Both the position numbers and the translations under genes were made by a program. A stretch of 64,000 bases of DNA. It comes from CAWDDA01 sp963813345 (lineage in GTDB: Bacteria > Acidobacteriota > Blastocatellia > RBC074). The notes below the pieces were generated by a model. That model searched no databases and had not been told where the DNA came from. It saw only the letters and a program-made list of their open reading frames with translations. The stretch is from the NCBI GenBank assembly GCA_963813345.1, contig CAWEYR010000014.1:113561-177560 (forward strand). Reading direction: 5' to 3'. Below, in pieces: positions 19,723 to 29,884 of the stretch (the first letter of the stretch is position 1; every line of letters starts with the position of its first letter).

Positions 19723-20397
19723 TTACTGGCGTGGTGTCTGGTCGAACCCGAGCGTCTGAGACGTCTTCATAGCTTTTCCGCGGGAATACCAGGCGACTCG
19801 CTTGTCGATGGCCTGGTCCTTGCCGAAATCGAAGACGTAGTCCTTCATGCTTCCATGGCCCCATCGGGTATAGAAGTCGTAGTCTTTCATCTCACTGTAA
19901 GCGCGCTTGACATCCCATCCATCGATCGTCATTCGATAGACTGCGGTCATCGCACCTGTTCGGTGTCTTCCACCGGCACAATGGACGTAGACGGGCCAGT
20001 TGGATTCGTCAGTGACAATTGAAAGGAATTTATCCGCAACGTCCTTTTCAGGATACTTGCGATCACTCATCGGGAAACTGATGTATTGCAATCCTGCTTC
20101 GTTCGCACGCTCTGCGGCAAAGCTCCTTGGGTCATCGCGAAGATCGATAATCGTCTTTACCCCGATCTTTGCCAGTTCAGCATATTCTTCGGGTTCCGGC
20201 TGTCCGCCGCGATAGTAGAAGTCATTCACTCTGCCGAAATTCTTGATTTGAGCGTCCGAAGTCGGCGCGCTCTCTGTCTTCTTGTCGTCGTCAGCCTTTT
20301 TGTCTCTGGCGAAACCTACTGCAGCGGTTATCGCAAGCAATGCAAAACAAACGAGAAAGCCAATAGGTAGTCGACAACAAGATTTGACCCGCATCAA
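19723..20397 (-). CDS. Exported dual-specificity/tyrosine phosphatase-like protein
   Basis: 224 residues. The N-terminus MMRVKSCCRLPIGFLVCFAL is a signal sequence or anchor, followed by a Lys/Asp-rich linker, then a compact DSP domain from about residue 52 (NFGRVNDFYYRGGQPEPEEY). The P-loop is VHCAGGRHRTG (CX5R), and the general-acid region may be SFPMSDRKYPE. It resembles the DSP/PTP-like domain enzymes related to phytase-like and cyanobacterial PTPs. An extracytoplasmic location suggests phosphomonoester or inositol-phosphate substrates rather than cytoplasmic phosphoproteins; this is inference. The gene converges on the helicase gene with 9 bases between stops. Confidence 0.85.
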   Translation of the reverse strand: MMRVKSCCRLPIGFLVCFALLAITAAVGFARDKKADDDKKTESAPTSDAQIKNFGRVNDFYYRGGQPEPEEYAELAKIGVKTIIDLRDDPRSFAAERANEAGLQYISFPMSDRKYPEKDVADKFLSIVTDESNWPVYVHCAGGRHRTGAMTAVYRMTIDGWDVKRAYSEMKDYDFYTRWGHGSMKDYVFDFGKDQAIDKRVAWYSRGKAMKTSQTLGFDQTPRQ

Positions 20398-20567
20398 TTC
20401 TCCAAAAGGACCTGAATGTTCTTAAAAGACGTTGCTGAATCACCCCGAAAAGCGTTCTCGTCGGTTCGAGTTCAGCAAAAGATGACCTTCAGATGATAGA
20501 CGAGGCCGCGTGGGATGTCCACAACAATAAAAATTTTTGTGATGATAAACTCTGGCGATCGTTCCCG

Positions 20568-20834
20568 TTACCGTCGCATCTGATGCGGTCCGGAGTGAGG
20601 ATACTCGACCTGGCGGCGCGTTGTTTCCCACTCAAAGACCTGCCTTGCTCGCTGGTTCTCGTGAGCCGACGCAAGCAGTGTCAGGAGCTCGTCATCAAGA
20701 CCGTCAGAGTTCATTTGCTCCCGTTGCATGGACTGCATGATCGAGACGTACTCGAGAAGTTCATGCACTTCGCCGTCCGAGAGATGATCAAGTTTGAAGA
20801 GGAGTTTTTCGCGGTCCGTCAGTCGTTTGCCCAT
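20568..20834 (-). CDS. Small conserved-looking hypothetical protein
   Basis: ATG 20834 has a GGAGG four to eight bases upstream, so MGKRLTDREKLLFKLDHLSD is the likely start (88 residues); an in-frame ATG at 20855 is less well placed. The chain is acidic and helical: LSDGEVHELLEYVSIMQSMQ followed by GLDDELLTLLASAHENQRAR. No membrane segment or known motif. Composition and the ribosome-binding site support a real gene. Function unknown. Confidence 0.55.
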   Translation of the reverse strand: MGKRLTDREKLLFKLDHLSDGEVHELLEYVSIMQSMQREQMNSDGLDDELLTLLASAHENQRARQVFEWETTRRQVEYPHSGPHQMRR

Positions 20835-20969
20835 CGCTGCCTCCAGTGCCGGCAAGCGACCGACGACGGTGGGGTAGCAGATCAGCTTGCCTTCGGCGGA
20901 ACTAGGTGCCCTATAAGGGCGGAAAGCATAATCATAGATTCGATTTCTGTCCCTGAATCCAACAGAGAG

Positions 20970-20991
20970 ATGAAGGCCTTATGCCTTCATC
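20970..20991. terminator. Hairpin between two minus-strand genes
   Basis: GATGAAGGC-CTTAT-GCCTTCATC, a perfect 9-bp stem with a 5-base loop. It lies beyond the aldehyde dehydrogenase stop and before the small hypothetical gene. There is no strong T run, so it may be a weak terminator or a processing hairpin. Confidence 0.35.
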
Positions 20992-21095
20992 GATCCCAAT
21001 ACCTAGTATAGCTGGTACACGTTTGGATCAAGGTTGAGCTTGTTGTCGAAGTTCGAGCCCGAAGAGCAAGGTGAAGCTGTGCACTCCAGGCCTCA

Positions 21096-22526
21096 CTAGA
21101 TTTCCATTCCCATCGACACGTGTTTGGTTTCAAGGAACGCTTCCATGCCTTCGATACCAAGTTCTCGGCCCCATCCGCTTTGCTTCACTCCACCGAAGGG
21201 GCACTGACTGGTCGATGGGACGCCATCGTTGATACTGATCATCCCCGCCTCGAGCGACTCCATCACCCTGAACGCACGATCGAGGTTGCTCGTAAAAACG
21301 TAAGCGCTCAACCCGTAGATAGTGTCATTCGCGAGCTCGACCGCTTCTTCTTCTGAATCGAAGACGCTGATCGGCGCCACCGGAGCAAATGTTTCTTCGT
21401 GCATGCAAAGAGCATCTCGTGGGACGTCGGAGAGCACGGTGGGTTGTAGAAAGTAACCCTTGCGACCGTCGATACGCGTGCCTCCATACATCAATCGTGC
21501 TCCCTGCGCAATTGCATCCTGAATATGCTCGAGAGCCTTGTTCACCCCTGCCTCATCGATCAGAGGACCAATATCGACACCAGGTTCCAGGCCATCCCCG
21601 ACCTTGAGTTGCTTCGTTCTCTCCAGGAAAGCCGTGAGAAAGCGATCATAAATGCCACGCTGCACGTAAATCCGGTTTGATGCGATGCAGGATTGTCCGG
21701 TATTTCGGAACTTCGCGATCATAGCTCCTTCGACGGCCCGGCTGATGTCTGCATCATCAAAAACGATCGCTGGTGCGTGCCCGCCGAGCTCGAGCGAAAG
21801 AGGCTTTACGGATTTTGCCGCGCCGCTGATAAGAAGCTTTCCAACCTCTGTCGAGCCGGTAAAAGTGATCTTGCGACAAACTGGATTTTCGAGAAACTCT
21901 GCGCCGATCTCTGCCGCAGCGCCGGCGACAAGCTGAAAGGTGCCCTTCGGCAGCTCGGCCGAATTGACGCATTCGGCGAGGGCGACAGCGCAGAGCGGTG
22001 TCTGCGTCGCTGGCTTCAACACGACGGTGCACCCGGCGGCAAGTGCGGGTGCAACTTTGCGAACAGCAAGAACGAGCGGGAAATTCCATGGACTGATTGC
22101 ACCGACTACACCCATCGGAGACTTGATCACCAGGTGACGCTTGCCTTCAACCTGATTCGGTATGACCCGTCCGTACGCGCGTTTCGCCTCCTCTGCAAAC
22201 CAGCGAAGGTGATCTGCAGCCAGCGCAACCTCACCGAGGCTTTGCTGCAGGGGCTTACCGTTCTCCGCCGTAATTGTGCGGGCGACTTCCTCGCTTCGTT
22301 GTTCGAGATGATCGGCGATTTTGTGAAGATAGGCGCCGCGCGCCTTTCCTGGGAGCTTTCGCCAGGATTTGAATGCTTCGCCCGCGGATTCGAGAGCCTT
22401 TGCCACGCGATCGCGGCCGATCATCGAGATTGCTGCAAAAGCTTCTCCTGTCGACGGATTGACTACCGGCTTCGAGCTTTCCGTTGTGATCCATTCACCC
22501 GCCAGATAGAGAGGATATGTCTTCAT
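21096..22526 (-). CDS. NAD(P)-dependent aldehyde dehydrogenase, succinate-semialdehyde dehydrogenase-like
   Basis: 476 residues, the standard ALDH size. Conserved pieces: NPSTGEAFA near the N-terminus, SPWNFPLVLAVRKVAPALAAG, FTGSTEVGKLL, the general-base Glu in LSLELGGHAP, the catalytic Cys in FRNTGQSCIASNR, and FGGVKQSGWGRELG near the end. The pattern matches the SSADH/ketoglutarate-semialdehyde branch. It is the last gene of the minus-strand catabolic run, nine bases after the aldolase gene. In that context it may oxidise a semialdehyde released from sugar-acid breakdown; the exact substrate is not decided by the sequence. Confidence 0.9.
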   Translation of the reverse strand: MKTYPLYLAGEWITTESSKPVVNPSTGEAFAAISMIGRDRVAKALESAGEAFKSWRKLPGKARGAYLHKIADHLEQRSEEVARTITAENGKPLQQSLGEVALAADHLRWFAEEAKRAYGRVIPNQVEGKRHLVIKSPMGVVGAISPWNFPLVLAVRKVAPALAAGCTVVLKPATQTPLCAVALAECVNSAELPKGTFQLVAGAAAEIGAEFLENPVCRKITFTGSTEVGKLLISGAAKSVKPLSLELGGHAPAIVFDDADISRAVEGAMIAKFRNTGQSCIASNRIYVQRGIYDRFLTAFLERTKQLKVGDGLEPGVDIGPLIDEAGVNKALEHIQDAIAQGARLMYGGTRIDGRKGYFLQPTVLSDVPRDALCMHEETFAPVAPISVFDSEEEAVELANDTIYGLSAYVFTSNLDRAFRVMESLEAGMISINDGVPSTSQCPFGGVKQSGWGRELGIEGMEAFLETKHVSMGMEI

Positions 22527-22535
22527 GCTTGCCCC

Positions 22536-23180
22536 TTACTTCGGCACTTTTGCCCAATCGCTCAGGAATTGAGCGATGACCGCGTCAGTTAATGGATGCT
22601 TGTAGAGTTGTTCAAGAACGTCAAAAGCCATCGTGCATACGTCAGCCCCGATAAGTGCCGACTCGAGAATGTGTGTAGGATGCCGCATGGCCGCTGAAAT
22701 GATCTCAGTTTCGAAGCCGTAGTTGCCATAGATTGTCTTGATTTGCGCGACCAGGTCCATTCCAAAATGTCCAAATGCATCGAGCCGTCCTACAAACGGA
22801 CTTATGTATGTTGCTCCACATTTGGCAGCCAGCATCGCCTGAAGCGGTGAAAAGGTGACTGTTACGTTGGTCCTGATTCCTTCTCCACTCAAAACCTTTA
22901 CGGCCATGAGGCCTTCCGGAATGGGTGGAATCTTGACGACAACGTTCTTATGAAGCTTTGCCAGCTGCTTGCCTTCTTCGATGATTTCGGGAGCGGTCAG
23001 CGTTACGGTCTCGAGGCTGACGGGGCCATCGACGATATCAAGTATCTCGCGATACACGTCGAGCGCTTTTCGACCGGTCTTTGAAACGTGTGACGGGTTC
23101 GTCGTCACTCCGTCAATAATCCCCCAGTTCCAGGCTGTCCGTATCTGTGTGACATCGGCTGTATCGATAAAGAGTTTCAT
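22536..23180 (-). CDS. Fructose-6-phosphate aldolase/transaldolase-like (FSA/TalC) protein
   Basis: ATG 23180 begins MKLFIDTADVTQIRTAWNWG and overlaps the upstream stop as ATGA, so this is the start (214 residues), typical of the short FSA-type transaldolases. Diagnostic pieces: DGVTTNPSHVSKTG, the Schiff-base Lys in NVVVKIPPIPEG, VTFSPLQAMLAAKCGATYIS and FVGRLDAFG. It should catalyse a reversible class I aldol reaction on a sugar phosphate. The 4-base overlap implies translational coupling with the dehydrogenase gene. Whether it is an FSA or true transaldolase cannot be told without key-residue alignment. Confidence 0.88.
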   Translation of the reverse strand: MKLFIDTADVTQIRTAWNWGIIDGVTTNPSHVSKTGRKALDVYREILDIVDGPVSLETVTLTAPEIIEEGKQLAKLHKNVVVKIPPIPEGLMAVKVLSGEGIRTNVTVTFSPLQAMLAAKCGATYISPFVGRLDAFGHFGMDLVAQIKTIYGNYGFETEIISAAMRHPTHILESALIGADVCTMAFDVLEQLYKHPLTDAVIAQFLSDWAKVPK

Positions 23181-24160
23181 GGCGATTCCATCTTTCCTTT
23201 TCTGGGCCGAGCGAAGTTCGCACAGTTGCGCGCAGGCTCCCCGCGCAGCACTGCCGCGACATCCCGGCAAACCGCAGACATTACGCGTTCCTGACCTTCG
23301 CGTGTAAAGGCACCGATGTGCGGCAGGAGAATGACGTTTTCCATCTCATGCAGGGGGCCAGGCGTTGGTGGCTCCGAGGAGTGCACATCGAGGGCTGCTC
23401 CGGCCAGGCGTTTCTCAGTTAATGCCCGAATTAAGCCATCCTCGTCCACGACTTCACCTCGCGAAGTGTTGATGAAGAACGCGCCCGGTTTCATTCGACA
23501 AAACACCCCATAGTTGAGAATGGCGCGAGTATCTCTCGTGGCGGGCAGGTGGCATGACACGAAATCGGCGTTTGCCATTAGCTCATCGAGCGTGACCATG
23601 CGTATCCGCAACTCAAGAACGCGCGCGGCATCGTGATCAACAAACGGATCGTGGGCAAGAATCTCCATCCCAAGCGCGCGGGCCTTGCTTGCCGTGCTCA
23701 GTCCAATCCGCCCGAGTCCGACGATGCCAAGTGTCTTGCCGATGATTTCGATACCCGTGAAGTAATGACGGTTCCATTTCCCACTCCTGGTATCCCGGTC
23801 CGCTGCAGGAATATTGCGGGCAAGCGAAAAGAGCAGACCGATCGTAAGCTCTGCGACAGAATTTGTGGTCTGTTCCGGAGTGAATGCAACGACAACACCA
23901 GATTCCGTGGCCGCTTCGAGGTCGACGTTATCCAGTCCCACGCCCGCGCGGCCGATCACCTCGAGCCTGGAAGCACGATCGAGCAGCTCCCGTGACACTC
24001 GCGTCTGATTTCGCACCATCAATGCGCGAAATGGCGCAAGCGTTTCGATGAGAGTTTCGGGCTGCTTCCACAGCTCAGGCGAGTACACCAGTTCGAATGA
24101 TCGCGCGAGTGCGTCGATCTCTTTCCCAATCAGAACTTCGGTTACAAGAATGTCAGGCAT
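23177..24160 (-). CDS. D-isomer-specific 2-hydroxyacid dehydrogenase (phosphoglycerate dehydrogenase-like)
   Basis: 327 residues, intact. Rossmann motif GIVGLGRIGLSTASKA; catalytic Arg in FINTSRGEVVDEDGL; His in LLPHIGAFTREGQ with the paired Glu upstream. It lacks the C-terminal ACT domain of full SerA, so it is a short catabolic-type dehydrogenase. Expected to interconvert a 2-hydroxy acid and a 2-keto acid with NAD. It lies 15 bases after the MFS gene and overlaps the aldolase gene by 4 bases. Role in serine synthesis is less likely given the catabolic neighbours. Confidence 0.88.
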   Translation of the reverse strand: MPDILVTEVLIGKEIDALARSFELVYSPELWKQPETLIETLAPFRALMVRNQTRVSRELLDRASRLEVIGRAGVGLDNVDLEAATESGVVVAFTPEQTTNSVAELTIGLLFSLARNIPAADRDTRSGKWNRHYFTGIEIIGKTLGIVGLGRIGLSTASKARALGMEILAHDPFVDHDAARVLELRIRMVTLDELMANADFVSCHLPATRDTRAILNYGVFCRMKPGAFFINTSRGEVVDEDGLIRALTEKRLAGAALDVHSSEPPTPGPLHEMENVILLPHIGAFTREGQERVMSAVCRDVAAVLRGEPARNCANFARPRKGKMESP

Positions 24161-24175
24161 CTTGTGTTCGCTTGC

Positions 24176-25471
24176 CTAGACTTCGACTCTTTTGAGCCTT
24201 CCTCCCAGCAGGAACAACACTAGTACGCCAGCGGCGGGCATCAGCGCGGCGAGAAAAAATACGGGCTCGAATGAGACCCGATCAACGAGCTTCCCTGTAA
24301 GGATCGGAAACAGCCAGCCGCTGAAACCTCCCGCTATGCCCGTGAGTGCCGTCACTCTTGCAGTGGCATTATTGGGAAACAGGTCCGAGACTGCAGCAAA
24401 CATGTTCGCCGAGAGAGCGTAGTGCCCCAGATAGACGAGACAGATTGCACTCCACCAGATAACTGGCCTGTCCGCCTTAACGACGACAATGCTGAGTGCG
24501 CAAAGAGCAGCGCCGGCGAACATAACGGCACGACGAGCTCGATAGACGCTGAGGCCGGATTGTATCAATCGACCAGTGATCCACCCGCCACCCACACTCC
24601 CAACATCACCGAAAAGCGGGGGTAACACACCCAGCATTCCAATCATCGCCAAAGTGTAGCCTCTCGTCTTCGACAGATAGAGCGGTAGCCAGAAAAGATA
24701 AAATTGAATCACCGGTCCGACAAGGAGCCGGCACAACATCAACGCCCAGGTCTGCCGAATCCCAAGCAGCGTCAAACTCGCTGGCGGCGAGGCTGATTCG
24801 TCTAGACTATCGTGACTAATATAGTCACGTTCGGCTGCCGTAATCGACGGATGCTCATCAGGGGTGCGGTAGAAAGCACGCCATGCAAATACCCACAGCA
24901 TTCCAAGCAAGCTCGGAATGAGAAAAGCTGCTTGCCATCCAAGCCAGGCAACGATCAGAACAATGATCGGTGGCGTGATCATGCTGCCAACGAGTGACGC
25001 ACCGTTCATCACGCCAGAAGCAAATGCGCGCTCGCGGGCCGGAAACCACTGGCCGATAACCTTCACGCCTCCCGAGAAGTTCGCGCATTCACCAGTGCCC
25101 ATCCAGAAACGCAGTGCGCTGAACTGAAAGATCGAGCGCGCGAACGCGTGCAACGCATTCGCTACAGACCACCAGATAACGGCAAAAGAAAAGCCGAACT
25201 TCGGGCCCTTGCCGTCCATCAGCTTTCCCATCGGGAACTCGCCCACCATCATTCCAAAAAGAAACCATGAAACGATGAATCCGTAGTCCTCATTCGAGAG
25301 TGCGAATGTGTCTTTGAGAACCGGTGCTACATAAGCCAGCGTAAGACGGTCGACAAAGTTGATGACCGTGACCAGGAAGAGCAGCGAAAGGATCCACCAG
25401 CGCACCTGACGCCTGAGCGGTGGCATCCTCACTGTCTGAGCAGTCGCCTGGGGACCGATTGATTCCGCCAT
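24176..25471 (-). CDS. MFS transporter, anion:cation symporter/hexuronate type
   Basis: ATG 25471 (MAESIGPQATAQTVRMPPLR) follows the cupin stop by a single base, giving 431 residues. Helix 1 reads ILSLLFLVTVINFVDRLTLA, the ACS-family start (ExuT/GudP-like), and the cytoplasmic loop has FPMGKLMDGKGPKFGF. Helix 4 region WMGTGECANFSGGVKVIGQW fits the same family. Twelve helices expected. These carriers import hexuronates, aldarates and similar organic acids with protons. Co-encoded with a cupin isomerase and sugar dehydrogenases, so it likely imports the cluster's substrate. Confidence 0.88.
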   Translation of the reverse strand: MAESIGPQATAQTVRMPPLRRQVRWWILSLLFLVTVINFVDRLTLAYVAPVLKDTFALSNEDYGFIVSWFLFGMMVGEFPMGKLMDGKGPKFGFSFAVIWWSVANALHAFARSIFQFSALRFWMGTGECANFSGGVKVIGQWFPARERAFASGVMNGASLVGSMITPPIIVLIVAWLGWQAAFLIPSLLGMLWVFAWRAFYRTPDEHPSITAAERDYISHDSLDESASPPASLTLLGIRQTWALMLCRLLVGPVIQFYLFWLPLYLSKTRGYTLAMIGMLGVLPPLFGDVGSVGGGWITGRLIQSGLSVYRARRAVMFAGAALCALSIVVVKADRPVIWWSAICLVYLGHYALSANMFAAVSDLFPNNATARVTALTGIAGGFSGWLFPILTGKLVDRVSFEPVFFLAALMPAAGVLVLFLLGGRLKRVEV

Positions 25472-25472
25472 C

Positions 25473-26231
25473 CTATGTCGTAATCGAATCGCCCTTGCCT
25501 GACATGAAATCCTTGTTCTTGTCGCCGACCCAGTACCGCGCACCGGCAATGCACCAGATGAATTCGAGGGGGCTGTCCTGAGAAAAGACCGGATGATAAT
25601 TGAGCATGGGAATCGTCACCATGTCGCCTTCCTTGACGCTGGTCACAAAAGAAAGCGCTTCAGGTGATTCGTAAACCTCCATGGCGCCGTGCCCTTTGGT
25701 AAAGATATAGACCTCTTCCTGGTCAGTATGATTGTGCGGCGGCCACGAGCGCTGGTGAGGCTGAAAAAACGTGTATCCGGCGATCAGCTTGTCTGCAGAC
25801 TCCGGAACGTCAAACATCATGAAGACATCTTTGCCTTTCAGATGGCGGATTCGGTCCTCGCGCTTTGAGTATTCAGCAAATCGAGAGTGATGTATCGGAT
25901 GAACGTTATCTGCGGGCGCCGAACATTGAATTACTCGCGCGGTTTCTGAAGATCGATTTGTAATCTCGAATTGTGCTCCGCGCGGCACATAAAGCGTGTC
26001 GTACGTCGAAAGCTCGTATTCGCTGCCCGAGAGAGCCACGATTGCAGCACCCTTCCACATGAACAGCAGACTCTCTTCCGTCGAGAGACAGACGTTCCCG
26101 CTGTTCATGCCCGAAGGCAACTCGTACTCTCTGCAGCTCAGCCAGTTCAGATTTGACGAAGGCGGCGTGAAGTGAGTTCGCCACGTCGCCTTCGGTGATT
26201 CAGATTTGAAGAGGACGCCAGGTTTCACCAT
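25473..26231 (-). CDS. Two-domain cupin, IolB/KduI-like isomerase
   Basis: 252 residues with two cupin halves. The second holds the metal motif PPHNHTDQEEVYIFTKG, which resembles the 5-deoxy-glucuronate isomerase IolB (PPHxHxxxxxxEE). The first half (YELPSGMNSGNVCLSTEESLL; LYVPRGAQFEITN) is IolB-like too. Members isomerise a uronate to a keto sugar. It is followed directly by the uronate-type MFS carrier, and IolE-like and MocA-like genes lie upstream beyond the TonB receptor. No iolC, iolD or iolG orthologue is visible here, so the substrate may not be inositol. Confidence 0.8.
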   Translation of the reverse strand: MVKPGVLFKSESPKATWRTHFTPPSSNLNWLSCREYELPSGMNSGNVCLSTEESLLFMWKGAAIVALSGSEYELSTYDTLYVPRGAQFEITNRSSETARVIQCSAPADNVHPIHHSRFAEYSKREDRIRHLKGKDVFMMFDVPESADKLIAGYTFFQPHQRSWPPHNHTDQEEVYIFTKGHGAMEVYESPEALSFVTSVKEGDMVTIPMLNYHPVFSQDSPLEFIWCIAGARYWVGDKNKDFMSGKGDSITT

Positions 26232-26238
26232 ATAAGAA

Positions 26239-26411
26239 CGTGCTGAGTACTGAGTAGAAGAGGTGCTGAGTGCTGAGTGCTGCTGGTGCTGAGTATGGAG
26301 TTCAAACTTTAGTTGGCTTTTTCAGTGGAATGCGCCAAAGCAAGCTGAAGCTTGAACTCCATACTCAGCACTCAGCACCCAGCACTCAGCACTATTCTTC
26401 ACTCAGCACTG
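26239..26411. repeat. Composite nested palindrome, family A copy 3
   Basis: Inner arms GGAGTTCAAACTTTAGTTGG and GCAAGCTGAAGCTTGAACTC are a diverged family A copy. They are enclosed by outer arms built of GTGCTGAGTGCTGAGTGCTG and CAGCACTCAGCACCCAGCAC. The whole element spans the gap between the TonB receptor stop and the cupin start. Confidence 0.88.
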
Positions 26412-26419
26412 TCTTTTTT

Positions 26420-29400
26420 CTAATACTCGAGTCTCAAACCAAACTGCCACTGGCGCATTGTGGCGAGCTGGAAAATGTTTGTAATCGTGCCTGCGGTTCC
26501 CGGGCAATCCACGCAGGCATTGGGATTGGCAAGGTTGACGTGGTTTGCAAAGTTAAACGATTCAGCCCTGAACTGTGCCTTGAATTTCTCAGTGATAGAA
26601 AATGTCTTAAAGAACGACATATCCCACTGAGAGAAGCTTGGCCCAAGAAGGCGATTGCGACCGACATTCCCAAATACTGCACGCTGCGGCCTGCCCCACG
26701 GCCCGAGCACCTGGCCATTTGCAGTCAATGGCGTTACTCGTCCGTCGGCTGCGAGAGGCGTGGTTACAAACCATGCATCGCGCGTCGGGTTGCTCGATTG
26801 CCACTCCCCGACGAGATCCGGCCGGCACCAGCCTGTGTCCCGGTCCGCATTGCAGTCGCGATAGCTTGGAGTGAACGGCAACCCGCTTTGCCAGGTGAAG
26901 ACCGTATTCATCTGCCAGCCTCCGACCAGCAGATCAACGCCACGGTTGACGCCGCTCAGATACTTGCGACCCTTGCCGAATGGCAGCTCATACACACCAC
27001 CAATCGTGAACACGTGACTCCGATGGTTATCGTTCGGGCCATACGCCTGAGTCGCGTCCTGATTGTAGTAAGTGTTGGTGTAGTTGAATGCCCTCGACCA
27101 CGTGTAATGAGCGAGCAGCGAATAGCCGGCGAGAATCGCTTCTCAGCCTTCAATTGCATTGAATGGTAGTTGTTGCTTGCATCGCTTCCGTAATACCTGA
27201 AATTCTGACTCCATCCGTACTTGTTGAAAAACGGCTTGCGTTGATTCGTTGTCAGGGTTCCGAATCCGTTTACCGTCGCCTGGTTGAAGTCATAGTCGCC
27301 CCCGAAACCCGCAAATACGTGCGTGCCTTTGGTGCCGACATACGCAGCTTCAACAGCAACATTGCCCGGAAGCTCATGCTGAATCGTGACGTTCCATTGA
27401 TCGGTGGTAGGGAAGCGAAGCTTCTCAGGGATGATGAACGCCGTCACGCCGTTGGGAAGGATCGGCCGTCCGTTCGGGCCTTTCGGCTGGTTGTTGAGAA
27501 TCGTCGCCGGATCAAGCGGGGCAGGGCCCTGGGCAAGGTTGAACACCGCATCAAAGTTGCGCGGCGGCTGCAGCGACTGAATTCCAAGAACCGGTAGGTT
27601 CTGCGTCACGTTGTGGCCGAAGACCGATCCGAAGACGCCGATGTCAAAGCCGCGCCCGTAGCCCATCCTCACGACCGTCTTGTCAGTGATGCGATAGGCT
27701 ATTCCCAGACGTGGAGCAAACAGATTCCAGTTCGGCTCGACGTTCAGATCGAGATCGACGCCGTTAGCGCCGGCGATCAGAACTTCGCCCGTATCGACGT
27801 CAACAAAACCGCCCTTGCCGGCGCCCGTGACTGTCTGTGGACGATAGATCTCCCACCTCAAACCGTAATTGATCGTCAGCTTGTTTGTTACACGCCACTG
27901 GTCCTGACCATAGAAGAACCAGCGATTCTGTCGTTCTTCAGCATCAACGATCTTGCTTACGTAGCGCTCAAAAACAGATACGTCGCCGAGCAGGAAGGAA
28001 GCGAGTGCAGAACCGCCGCCACTTGGTCCCTGCGTTCGCGCCGCATTGAATTGGAGCTCACCGGCGCGATGCCGATCACTGGGGATGCGAAGGTTCGCTG
28101 CCCGTCGAATGTCGGCGCCGAACTTTATCGTGTGATTCCCTCGCAGGTTGGTCCAGTTGTTGACGAACTGGAACTGACGCTCGTCCTGACGCAGCGGGCA
28201 ATTGCACCGTGCAAACTGAAGCGCGTATCCGAAATTGAACTGGTTACCCGTGTTTCCACCCGGCCCATATCCATTCAGAAGGAATGCAGGCATTCCACGA
28301 GTGAACTCATCGGTGTTGAGCCCCGGGATGCCGGCGTCCAATGCCGGGTTCGCATCGCCACCACCTGGATCGACGTCGACCTTATAGCTGAACCATCCAA
28401 AACGGAAATCGGTAAGCCACTTATCATTGACCGTGTAATCAAATCCAAGCGCAATACTCTGATTGCGCGTCTTGGATATTCCGGCAAACGGCGCCACTTC
28501 ATCGAAACCACGCCCTCCAACCAGCTCGCCAAAGATTCCGGGACTCGTCATCCGATAATCAGCGAAGCTGTAACGCCCGAAGAAATGCAGCTTTTGACTG
28601 TGATAATAATCCGATCGAACATTCCACAAATCTTCGTTGAACCTGACGCTTCCCGCGCCCACAAAGTTGGGTTGGTCCCGCGTCGTTCCCGGGATGTTGG
28701 CGCGCGGGATCAGTTTGAGCAGATTGAGCGCCTGCGGATTCAGCCGCGCGAGCGGGATCCTGTTGCCTCAAACTGTCGTCTATCGGCCAGAGTCGCGCCA
28801 CTCGCCGGATCAAAGATATTCAATCCGAGGCCACTCAAATCTCCCAGGCGCTCTGCATCGCTCGGGACTCGAAGAAGCGCTGATCCGCCTGTATTGCGTC
28901 GCGTGCCCTGATAGTCGCCAAACCAGAACAACTTGTTCGAGATTATCTTTCCTCCGGCCGCGCCACCGAACTGATTGAACTGCGTCACCGGGATAAAGCG
29001 GTCGGTTCCAGTAATCGGGCGAAATTGCGTAAACGGATTGCGCGCATTGAATGCGTCGTTGCGCAGAAAGTGAAACCCGACTGCGTGGAAATCGTTCGAG
29101 CCCGACTTGGTCTGGGCGCTGACGACGCCGGCATTTGCGCCAAACTCAGCGTCGTAGTTCGCGCTGGTTACTTTTGCCTCGCTCAGCGACTCGAGTGTCG
29201 AATTGATGACAATCAAGCCAAGCATCGCATCACGATTGTCAGTGCCGTCCAGAAGATAGGACGAGCCGGCAAAACTCTGTCCGTTAGTGACCTTACGGTA
29301 CGACCCCTGCGGATCTTCGCTCGAAGCAGTCTGTGACGTTGTCGCCTGTACACCCGGAGTCAGCAGTTCAAATGTTGAAAAGCGCCGGCCAAGAATCGGA

Positions 29401-29834
29401 AGATTGGTCACTGTCTTCTGGTCGAGCGTGACTGCGACGTCGGAGCGTTCGGTCTTGAGCAGTGCCGATTCAGCGCTGATCTCAACCACCTGGCTTACGT
29501 CTCCAACTTCGAGCTTGATATCGAGGCTCGCCTCCTGGTCGACAGATACACTTACGTCCTGTTGAGCCGCTTTGAAGCCGGCTACTTCGACACGCACCCT
29601 GTATCGGCCAACAATCAGAAGCCTTTGAGTGAAATTGCCCGATTCATTCGTGTTCGTGGCTGTGCTGTTGCCCTTGTCGAGATTGGTGATGACCACCTTG
29701 GCGTTTGGCACGACTGAGCCCGACGCGTCGGTGACCGTGCCGACGATGTTGCCATATACGGCTTGTCCCAGCGCCACGACCGGAGCAATCAGTACGAACA
29801 TTGCAAAAACAACTAACAACGCAGCTTTGCGCAT
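26420..29834 (-). CDS. Oar-like TonB-dependent receptor with N-terminal regulatory domain (frameshifted twice)
   Basis: About 1,138 residues over three frames. Signal peptide MRKAALLVVFAMFVLIAPVV, then a carboxypeptidase-regulatory Ig domain (NIVGTVTDASGSVVPNAKV), then a plug (NLPILGRRFSTFELLTPGVQ; FAGSSYLLDGTDNRD) and a long outer-membrane barrel ending in the aromatic WQFGLRLEY. Break one near 28768: adding one G gives QFEGNRIPLARLNPQ. Break two near 27140: adding one base gives KRFSAGYSLLAHYTWSRAF. This architecture is the large Oar-like receptor family abundant in Acidobacteria. It sits in the middle of the catabolic run, between the MocA-like enzyme and the cupin, so it likely admits the substrate through the outer membrane. 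Confidence 0.88.
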
Positions 29835-29884
29835 TTGGAATTCCCTCGCCTTCCCGGGTTTCGCGACCCTGTTAAAATAAGAGC

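Noticed and set aside
26270..27169. 299-codon plus-strand frame opposite the TonB receptor
   Set aside because: It starts in repeat A copy 3 and runs antisense to barrel sequence with no recognisable domain. Similar long antisense frames at 27613-28911 and 21693-22592 are also shadows.
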